The notes below the pieces were generated by a model. The model was not told the origin of the DNA. It saw nothing but the letters and a program-made list of their open reading frames with translations, and ran no database searches. A program made the position numbers and the translations under genes. Of a DNA stretch of 64,000 bases, positions 22,297-31,100 are shown piece by piece. The stretch is from a virus: positions 1 to 64,000 of the IMG/VR virus record IMGVR_UViG_3300044653_000098; one strand, 5' to 3'. The first letter of the stretch is position 1. Every line of letters starts with the position of its first letter.

Positions 22297-22545
22297 ATGA
22301 CAGCACCCTTGAATGTGCAAGGCGAGCGGTTCGGTCGGCTGGTAGTGGTCCGGGACGGCCCCAAGCGGAATGTCACGGAGAAGCGCCCTGAGGGCGTACG
22401 CACTGCGATCTGTGAATGCGACTGCGGGTCAGTAACTACCGTGCTTCTCAACAATCTGACCCGAGGCAAGGTCACGTCTTGTGGCTGTGCTCGGCGTGAG
22501 CGCACAGGTGAGTGGAACCGTGAGGCCAAGGTGGTGATGGGCTGA
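22297..22545 (+). CDS. N-terminal half of a split zinc/HNH-type phage protein
   Basis: An 82-residue frame starting at ATG 22297. It begins QGERFGRLVVVRDGP and has ICECDCGSVTTVLLNNLTRG followed by SCGC, the Cys-rich N-terminal zinc unit of a phage/homing-type family whose C-terminal half carries GGRGI and LDRI motifs. In complete members both halves are one chain of about 150-200 aa. Here a TGA at 22543 interrupts it, and the second half continues in the -1 frame. The composition (lower GC3 than neighbours) suggests recent acquisition. Confidence 0.65.
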   Translation: MTAPLNVQGERFGRLVVVRDGPKRNVTEKRPEGVRTAICECDCGSVTTVLLNNLTRGKVTSCGCARRERTGEWNREAKVVMG

Positions 22546-22850
22546 AGCACCATCCGCTCTACGCGACGTGGACCTCCATGATTCATCGCTGTGAGGACCC
22601 CAAGGTTGACAACTACAAGCATTACGGTGGCCGGGGGATCCGGGTGTGCGATCGGTGGCACGACGTCAGTGTGTTTATCTCGGACATCGAGCGCTGGCTT
22701 GGCCCGCGGCCGCCGGGTATGACCTTGGATCGCATTCTCAATGACCATGATTACCGGCTGGACAACGTCCGCTGGGCGACGTGGGTACAGCAGCGCGCGA
22801 ACCAGCGTCCCGGTGCTGGCTGGTGGGGTCCGCATACACGCGAGAGCTAG
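22542..22850 (+). CDS. C-terminal half of a split HNH-type phage protein
   Basis: Read in the -1 frame relative to the first half, from a CTG overlapping its stop (CTGA, 22542), or from ATG 22578. The encoded HHPLYATWTSMIHRCEDP, then YGGRGIRVCDRW, then MTLDRILNDHDYRLDNVRWA and QRANQR, match the C-terminal part of the same family, with Asn-rich HNH-like positions. The halves join without missing residues if one base is re-read, so this is a single-base frameshift, a programmed shift or a coupled two-subunit arrangement. Flanked by major tail genes, typical for homing-type insertions. Confidence 0.6.
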   Translation: MKHHPLYATWTSMIHRCEDPKVDNYKHYGGRGIRVCDRWHDVSVFISDIERWLGPRPPGMTLDRILNDHDYRLDNVRWATWVQQRANQRPGAGWWGPHTRES

Positions 22851-22900
22851 CCGATAAGCCCCTGTGACGGGAAGAGGACCCGACCACAGGGAGTAACCGC

Positions 22901-23581
22901 ATGGCTACGCAATATTTCGAGGGCTTCTCGTTGAGCCACGCGGCGATCTTGGACGGGCTAAACGGGGCGGAAGGGCAGACCATCTACGGTGTGCGCAACG
23001 GCACGCTGAGCACGGACAACGGGAACTTCGAGAACACTGGCGACAACGTCGTGCTGTCGGAGTGGTTCTGGATCAACTTCGCGAACCTGACCATTGAGTC
23101 CGGGTTCATCCCGTTCCCGACCATCGCGGACATCACCGGCCTGAGCACGGTGTCCAACGGCGTGACGGTCACCTCCGGCGTCGACTCCTCGGGCACCGCC
23201 CCGAACGACTACTACGCGATCCCGCTGTGGACGCTGAACTCGATGAACACCGTGACCAAGCCGGTGGGCCTGCGAGTGCCGTCCAAGGACAATGCGGGCA
23301 ACATTCGCACACTGGACTTTGTGCTCTATAGGGTGCAATTCCAGCCATTTAACTTCACGGGCCCGAGCTACAAGAATGGCCTGACCACGTCGATTGCCGG
23401 CCGCGCGCTGTTCTCGACCTTTAACGAGGTTGGGCTGGCCCTGCCGGTGTCCTACGGCGGTCCGGGTTTCGAGCCGGGCACCACCACCCAGGCGGGCATG
23501 AGCATCGGCCGCCTGATCTCCAGCCCGGGATCGCTGTCGGGCTCCTTCACCACCGAGCCGTTCCAGAACCCAGCGATCTAG
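22901..23581 (+). CDS. Major tail (tube) protein
   Basis: A 226-residue protein, beta-rich (YGVRNGTLSTDNGNFENTGD, LSTVSNGVTVTSGVDSSG, RTLDFVLYRVQFQPFNFTG). It is followed by the G/GT chaperone pair and the tape measure, the invariant siphovirus order, which makes the tube assignment strong. Hundreds of copies form the tail tube around the tape measure. The start follows GGGAGTAACCGC. Confidence 0.75.
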   Translation: MATQYFEGFSLSHAAILDGLNGAEGQTIYGVRNGTLSTDNGNFENTGDNVVLSEWFWINFANLTIESGFIPFPTIADITGLSTVSNGVTVTSGVDSSGTAPNDYYAIPLWTLNSMNTVTKPVGLRVPSKDNAGNIRTLDFVLYRVQFQPFNFTGPSYKNGLTTSIAGRALFSTFNEVGLALPVSYGGPGFEPGTTTQAGMSIGRLISSPGSLSGSFTTEPFQNPAI

Positions 23582-23584
23582 CCC

Positions 23585-23950
23585 ATGGCGTACTGGACTC
23601 CGCCGTTCCGGGACAGCAAGCATGCGCCCATGGCCGGGACGGCGGGGTTCTGCTACGCAGACAACCAGCTGTGTGGCGGGGAGGACACTGCCGGGCAGGC
23701 GATCGTCTGCCTATGCTGCCAGGCAGCGGCTGCGACTTCCCCCGCAGTTCCGTCACCCGCTGGCTCCCCGGATGTCCCCATCGGGGAGCCAGCTCAGCCC
23801 TCCCCCGCCCAGCCTGTGCTCACCGACCAGCCGCAGACCGCGGGCGAGCAGAGCGTGCAGCAGGCCGGCCAGGAAGGCATGGCCGAGCCCGGCTCTGACG
23901 CCCTTGCTGACCCCGCGTGGCCGAACCGGCCGCCAGAGGTCCCGGTCTAG
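23585..23950 (+). CDS. Unknown protein between tube and chaperone genes
   Basis: A 121-residue protein. The first 45 residues contain four Cys (GFCYADNQLCGGEDTAG, IVCLCC), a likely metal site. The remainder is Pro/Gln/Ala rich and disordered. It starts 3 bases after the tube stop, so it is probably co-translated. It might be a minor tail component or a regulatory add-on. Confidence 0.6.
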   Translation: MAYWTPPFRDSKHAPMAGTAGFCYADNQLCGGEDTAGQAIVCLCCQAAAATSPAVPSPAGSPDVPIGEPAQPSPAQPVLTDQPQTAGEQSVQQAGQEGMAEPGSDALADPAWPNRPPEVPV

Positions 23951-23997
23951 CCGATAGCCCCTCCCGTACGCCATCACGCGAGTCCCCGGGAGGGCCC

Positions 23998-24549
23998 ATG
24001 GCTGATTCTGATCTTGACCGGATCGACCCCGAGGGCGCCATCATCGCCCTGCAGGATGGATCTCCGGTCCGCGTCGTCCGGCTCCGCACCAGGCAGTTCT
24101 TCCGGTTCCTGCGCATCCTCACCCACGGGGGCGGTGAGGCACTGGTCCGGGCGATCGACTTCAACGCACCGGCCGAGGAGTTCGCGCAGCGCCTGGCCAT
24201 GGCCGTGCTGTTCTCGATCCCCGACGCCGAGAACGAGGCCATCCTGTTTGTCCAGTCGATGTGCCGGCCGCCGGACGTCGCGGCGCCTGAGGTGCAGCGG
24301 CTGAGCGACGACAAGGTCAAGGCCGACGACGCCAAGTACGGCGCGCTCGGCGTCAAGCTGGCCAACCCGGAGCTGGAAGACACGGTCACGATCATCGAGA
24401 CGGTGATCAAGCAGGAGGCCGAGGACATCCAGGCACTGGGAAAGCGCCTCGCCGGCCTGCTGAAACTGGCGGACAGGACCGGCCAGCTGAAGCCAGAGGC
24501 CCCGACCGAGCCGCCGACGCCAGCGGAGATGGCAGCAGCGGCCTCGTAG
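23998..24549 (+). CDS. Tail assembly chaperone, short form (gpG-like)
   Basis: A 183-residue acidic, helical protein starting ADSDLDRIDPEGAIIALQDG. Its position between tube and tape measure, and the slippery heptamer GGGAAAG inside it at 24438-24444, identify it as the G-type chaperone that binds the tape measure during tail assembly. The stop at 24547-24549 is bypassed in the frameshifted product. Confidence 0.8.
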   Translation: MADSDLDRIDPEGAIIALQDGSPVRVVRLRTRQFFRFLRILTHGGGEALVRAIDFNAPAEEFAQRLAMAVLFSIPDAENEAILFVQSMCRPPDVAAPEVQRLSDDKVKADDAKYGALGVKLANPELEDTVTIIETVIKQEAEDIQALGKRLAGLLKLADRTGQLKPEAPTEPPTPAEMAAAAS

Positions 24550-25124
24550 GCGCGTACGCCGTTGTCTTCGACCGGATCAGCGCCGAGTACGGATGGCCCG
24601 ATGAGCGGATCCTCGACCTCACCCTTGGCCGCCTCCGGCAGGTCAGTGAGGCCATCGGACGCCGCCTCCAGCTGGAGGAGGAGGCCCGGCTCAAGACCCT
24701 GGAGTGGCAGACCAAGACGCTGTGCCAGTTCATCGCGGCCACGGTGCAGTTCGACCTGGAGAAGACCGGCGGCCGCAACCCGCTGGCTGATCTTGCCTCC
24801 GAGATCTCGATCCGCCCCCCTGGCCGGCCCGCGGAAGACGATGAACTGGACAGGATGCGCGGCGAGTCCACGGGCTACGTCACGCATGAGGAAGGGATGC
24901 GGCAGATGCGCAAGGCAGCTGGCGGCTCGGCTACGCCCTCCCGTGCGACCGACACGCTGACCGTGGACGCCGACGGCAACGTGACCGGCTCCACGCTGAC
25001 TTCTGAGCTGGCCCCGGAGGAGCAGGCAGCGGCTGACGCCAACGCTCCCGGCAGCTTCGAGGCGTTCATGCTGGCCTTCGGCGGAGGCGGGACACCCCCG
25101 CCGCGGGGGCCCATCCCCTCCTAG
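23998..25124 (+). CDS. Tail assembly chaperone, frameshifted long form (gpGT-like)
   Basis: Join of 23998-24444 and 24444-25124 through the -1 shift. The T part has no start codon of its own near its beginning and encodes VVFDRISAEYGWPDERILDL, then LQLEEEARLKTLEWQTKTL and a Gly/Pro tail ending PPPRGPIPS. Such GT fusions bind the tape measure and recruit tube subunits. Total about 375 residues. Confidence 0.8.
24438..24444 (+). other. Programmed -1 frameshift site GGGAAAG
   Basis: In the chaperone frame the codons are CTG GGA AAG, so GGGAAAG is phased as X-XXY-YYZ, the same heptamer used by lambda G/GT. After slippage, reading continues GCG CCT without a stop to 25124. G-tracts and GC-rich stems follow and could stimulate pausing. 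Confidence 0.85.
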
Positions 25125-25162
25125 CGGAGGACATGCAGGTGCGGTAGAGCGGGAGGTGAGAC

Positions 25163-28100
25163 GTGGCTGACGACTACGATGTCATCTACCGCGCGCTCGC
25201 TGACTTCTCCCAGCTGACCACCGCGGCCGCCAAGGCCCGCGAAGACCTCAAGAGCATGCAGGAGGCTGCTCGCGAGGAGTCCGCTGAGGAGACCCGCGGG
25301 GCAGCCGAGTCCGCTGCTGCTCACGACCGGGACACCGCGGCGATCAAGCGCCAGCGGGACGCGCTGGTCGAGCTGGCCGCCACGTCCAAGGCCGCGAACA
25401 AAGAGACCACGTTCGGCGGCCGGGACTCGATGCAGGCGCACCTGTCCGACCTGGACGCGGAGCGCCAGAAGGAAGACCTGCTCAACCGCACCCGCTGGGG
25501 CGGGATGTCCAACCCGCAGAGCTGGGAGGCGTGGCAGCAGCAGGTCTGGCAGCACCAGATCATCCGGAACAAGGAAGCCCGGCAGGGCTACGCCACCCCG
25601 GACCAGTACCTGAGCTACCTGGACCAGGAGCGCTCGCGGATCCAGGCCCAGACCGACGCCATGAAGAGCCGGTCGGGTGCCATCGCGTCCGAGGCCCAGG
25701 CCCTGCAGGCCCACAACGACGCGCTGAGGGGCGCGCACGAGTCCGCGGGCACCCTCGGTACCACCGGGACGCAGAACATCCAGGGCTGGACCTCAGCGCT
25801 CGCCGGGGTGCCCACCGATCTCACCACCCGGGTACGGTTCTCCGACGAGGGGGCCCAGGCCGAGACCGCCCGGTACCGCCAGGAGCTGGCGGCCGTGCCG
25901 GGCCAGATCGTCACCCGGCTGCAGCTGGACACCCGCCAGTACCTCAGCGAGCTGGCGAAGATCAAGTCCGCTGCCGGGCCCGCCGGGTTCGTGCCGGGCG
26001 CGGCCGGGCCGATCCAGGCCGGGATCACCGGGTACCAGGCGCCGCGGAACGTCTTCACCCCGCTGGAGCAGTACGAGCTGCGCAAGGCGGTCTCGACCTA
26101 CCAGCCGGCGGGCACCTACTTCCCCGGCCACACCCCGCCCCCGCCGCCCGGCTTCCCGGCAGAGGTGCCCTACCAGCCGGTGTCCGGGCCGCAGGACGTC
26201 TTCACCGGCCATCCGGACCTGTCCTCCCGCTTCCCGGACACGGCGCGGCCGCTCGGGCCGGGAGCTGTCAGCTTCCCTCGTGAGGCCGTTACCCGCTACA
26301 GCACCTCCTGGGCAGGATCGGGACGCCCGGTCACGCTGCCGGGGTACGGGACGCCGGGCGGCGCCCCGATCCTGAGCACCCAGCCCCTCTCCAGCTTCGG
26401 GCCTGACGTCGGCATCCGCGGCAAGCAGACCGCGCTGGAAGACGTCGCCTCGATCAAGAGCGCGCTCAAGGATCTGTCCCAGCAGATCGCCAACCCCAAG
26501 GTGGAAGTCGACGCCGGGCGCACGGTTGACCAGCTGGCCACCGTCAACATGGCGATGCGCCGGCTGCAGCAGGACTACAAGGGCACCGGCCTGCAGCCGG
26601 CCGGCTACTCCGACCTGCAGCGGCAGTTCAAGGACGTCCAGTCCCAGGCTGAGCGCGCGTTCGACTCGATCTCCGCCAAGGGCAGCAGCTCGGCTAACTC
26701 TGTCGGCGCCCGGTGGTCCGCGCTCAAGGGCGCCGTCGGTGATGCGTTCCGGTCCATGGAGGCCGGGGCCGACGACGCTGCCCAGCATGCCGGCGGCGCG
26801 TTCGCCACCCTCGGGGACCGGCTGCAGGGCGCGCTGCGCGGGCTGTCCGGCGGCGGCGGGGTCGGCAACGTCTTCAAGTCCCTGGCGCTGGCGGCAGCGG
26901 CGGCCGGGTCCTCGATCGTGGGCTCCATTGCTCCGATGATCGCCACCTTCACCGTGGTGATCCAGCTGCTCCCGGCGCTGGTCGCCGGATTCGGCGCGCT
27001 GGCTACCGTGTTCGCTGCGATGCCGGAGACCATCGCGGCCATCGCCACCGCCATGGCCACGCTCAAGGAAGCGATCGACCCGGTCGTGGCCGCGCTCCAG
27101 GCGTACTCCGCGGTGCTGGAGGCGTCCGAGTCCGCGGCCGCCAACCCGCTGCAGACGGCCATGCAAATGGCTCAGATGCAGAACCAGCTGGCCAACGCCT
27201 ACTACGAGGTCGGGCAGGCCGCGTACGAGGCGATGGAGACTCAGCTCCAGGACGCGCACGCCGTCGCCGACGCCCAGTACAGCCTGAGCCAGGCGGTCGT
27301 CCAGTCCGCGAACGCTCAGGTCGTAGCCGCGCATGCGGTCTATGATGCGCAGTTCCAGGTCAGCCAGGCCAACTTCGAGCAGTCCATCCAGCAGGTCGAG
27401 TCGGCCATGAGCGTGGCCGACGCCCAGCACTCCCTGGCTGACGCGGTCTTCGCCACCCAGCAGGCCCAGTACCAGCTAGACATCGCGTGGCAGACGGCGA
27501 GTGAGGATCTGGCCAACCTGATGATCCAGGTTGACTACGCCTCGGTCAACCTGCGCGGCGCCCAGCTCGCCCTGGAGCAGGCGCAGCAGAACTATGCCAC
27601 GACCATGGCCAACTCCAACGCCACGGCGCTGGACCGGGCCCAGGCTGCCTACCAGATCCAGCAGGCCGAGGAAGCGCTGGCCGAGCAGGAGCAGCAGAAC
27701 AAGGACACCGAGACCCAGCTGGCCGACGTCCGCAAGTACGGCGCCGGCCAGGTCTTCGGGGTCACCCAGGCCCAGCACGCGCTCACCGACGCCGAGTTCC
27801 AGCAGCAGCAGGCTGCCAAGGAACTGGTCGTCACCGAGCGTGAGGCGGCTAACGCGCAGATCGAGGCGGCCCACGAGGTCATCGATGCGGTCTTCGAGCT
27901 GCAGCAGGCGTACTTCAACCAGAAGGAAACCGCGATCACGGGGGCCCACCAGGTCTCCGACGCTCAGTTCGAGCTGAGCCAGGCCCAGATCCAGCAGGGA
28001 GAGGGCTTCGTCACCTCCGCCCACGACCAGGGTCAGGCCGCCTTCGAGCTGCAGCAGGCCATCGACCAGATGGCTCTGGGCCTGCCGTCCATCGCGAGCG

Positions 28101-31100
28101 CTGAGGAGCAGCTCGCGACCGACATGTACAAGCTCGGCCCGGCCGCCAAGACCGCGGTGCTCGACCTGGAGCCGCTGGCCAAGTGGTTCGTCACCAACAA
28201 GTCGATCGGCCAGGCGTTCTTCAGCCAGATGCTGCCGTCGCTGTCCCACATCGGCTCTATCCTGCGGCCGCTCCAGAGCTACCTCGTGTCCATGGCCCTC
28301 GTGCTGGGCTCCGCGGCAAACAGCGCGCTGACCTGGTTCGAGAAGCTGACCAACAGCCCGGCCTGGAAGATCCTGACCTCCGGTGCGATCAGCGTCATCC
28401 ATTCCCTGGCTGACGCCATCGGGCACGTGGCCGATGGGTTTACCCAGCTGGCCATTGTGGCTACGCCGTTCACCGAGTGGCTGATGCGCGGGATCGACCA
28501 TCTCGCTGACCGCTTTGATAAGTGGGCCACCAACGCAGACAAGGCCGGATCGAATTTCCGGCGCTGGCTGAGAGATGTAAAGCCAGCCCTGGACGACATC
28601 GGCGGGGTGGTCAAGGCCATCGTGGGCGGGTTCGCCATCATGGCGGGCGGCCCCATGGGCAGCTCGGGTTCTCTTACGGCTCTGCACGAGTTCGAGAACC
28701 TGATGAAGGAACTCAGTACCACCATCCTGCCCGCGTTCTTCACGATGATCCACGCGCTGTCCAGCCCGCAGATGGTGGCCGCCATCACGCAGCTGTTCGG
28801 TGCCATGACCAAGCTGCTGCTGATCATCGTCAACACCCCAGGGTTCCAGCTCGGGTTCCAGCTGGCCATCCGCGGCTTCACCCTGCTGCTCGACGCCATC
28901 TCCAAGATCATGGAGGTCAAGGGCGTCGGGGACGTGCTCGGCGTCATAGCAGGCGGGATCATCGCGCTCGGGGCCGCGTTCTCGGTGCTGAAGTACACCG
29001 GCATCCTGGCCCTGATTAACAACCTCAAGCGGGTAAAGAGCGCAGCCCAGACCGCTTACGAGTGGCTCAAGAAAGTCACCGGGTTCGGCGGGGGAGCTGG
29101 CGAGAGCGGTGGCGGGGAGTCCACCCCCAGCCCCACCACCGGCACCGCGGGCCAGGCTTTCTGGGACAAGATCGTTGACGCGGCGCAGACGTTCAAGCGG
29201 ATCATCACGGGCGGCGCTGCCGAGGCCAGCGACGACCTGGAGGCGGGCGGCGCCAAGGCCGGCGACAGCATCGAGTCCGGAGCCGCCACGGCTAAGGCCG
29301 ACGAGGAGGTCGGCGGCGCGACGGGCAGCGGTGAAGGCGCTGCGGCCGGCGGCCTGGCGGGGATCCTCGGCAAGCTCGGGCTGTCCAGCGGGATCATCAA
29401 CCCGCTCGGCGCCGGGCTCATCGCCGGGGCGCTCGTCCGGGCGCTGGGGGACCGTCTCGCTCCCGAGGGCAGCACCGCGGGCAAGTACAGCTCGGCCATC
29501 CAGAGCAGCGGCTTCGGCGGCCCGGGTGCGACGGGCCCGGCTGGCTTCATCGGCTGGGCAGCGGCCAACAAAGAGTTCAGCACCTACAGCAATGATGTCT
29601 ACAACTGGTTCACCCAGACGCTGCCGAATGCGGACAAGATCGCGGGCAATGCGATTGCCGCAGGCTGGAACTGGGTCAACACCCAGTGGGTCAACCTCAT
29701 CCAGAACCCGGTTGATAATTTCTTCGACAACACGGTTCCCAATTTCTTCACCAACAGCGTCCCGCAGGCAGCGGGCCAGGGCTTCAATGCGGTCGGCAAG
29801 TTCTTCTGGGTAGACGTCATCAGCCCGATGCTGACGTTCTTCCAGAGCACGGTGCCCGGGTGGATCAACGGGCTGCTCCACCCGTGGGAGCAGCTGTGGG
29901 ACGCCAACTGGGGTGAGTTCGCCAGCAAGATTGTCGACAACGTTGGCAACTTCTTCACCCATACGATGCCGGACTGGCTCGTATCCACCGGCAAGAACTT
30001 CATCACCTACGTAGCTGACCCGATCGGCCACTGGTTCTCCACCACGCTGCCGAGCGGCATCGAGGGCGCCTTCAAGAACTCGATCAACTGGGTCATCTCC
30101 AATGTGATCAACAAGGCGATCGGGTTCATCAATGATGTAACCGGTGTCGTCGGCATCCCCAAGATCAAGCCGGTGCAGCGGCTGGCCGCGGGCGGCCATG
30201 TCGGCTCGGTCTCCGGCACCGGGGACGAGGACAGCGAGCATGCGATCCTCACGCCTGGTGAGTACGTCATCTCCAAGCCCGCGCGCATGGCCATCGACTC
30301 GCAGATGGGTCCTGGATTCCTCTACGGCCTGAACTCGATGAAGGGCTATGCCGAGGGTGGCTCAGTCGGCAACCCGGTGTCCAACATGCTCGGCATCGCG
30401 GGCAACTTCCTGTCCGGGCTGGGCAGTGTCGGCGGGGTCATCGAGAACCTGATCGGCGGCGGCCTGCGCAAGGTCGAGGGCCTGTTCGGCAAGGGCGCCG
30501 AGGCGGTCTTCAACGGGGTGTGGGACCACGCCATCGAGCCGCTGGTTGATAAGTTCCTGAGCGGTGACTCGGCGGTGGACCGGCTGGGCGAAGCCGCCAT
30601 GGCCAACATCAAGAAGGGTATCGACGCCTACCTGTCCAAGCTCGGCACCACCGGGCCGACGACGGGGATCTCCAAGCCGGTCACCGCGTTCACGGGCACC
30701 ATCCTGCAAGTCCTCAAGATGCTCAAGCAGCCAGCGGGTGACCTGAACACCGTGCTGGCCCAGATGACCACCGAGTCCGGCGGTAACGAGGACGCGGTCA
30801 ACCGCAGCGACATCAACTGGATCGAGGGTCACCCGTCGGTCGGTCTGATGCAGGTGATCGGGCCGACGTTCGACACCTACGCTGGCCCGTACCGGGACGT
30901 CGGGCCCTTCCTGTACGGTGTCTCTACCAACCCGCTGGCGAACATCTACGCGGGCCTGAACTACGCCACCCACCGGTACGGCGAGGACTGGACGTCCGTC
31001 CTGGGCCACGGCCACGGCTACTACACGGGCGGCGACGTCATCAGCGCCGTCAAGCAGGCCACGGCGAACCAGAAGTACCGCGAGGCGATGCTGCTGGGCG

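Noticed and set aside
27476-30241. Minus-strand open frame of 921 codons opposite the tape measure
   Set aside because: Same shadow effect; low-complexity Leu/Asp/Val/Gly composition and no ribosome site or promoter.
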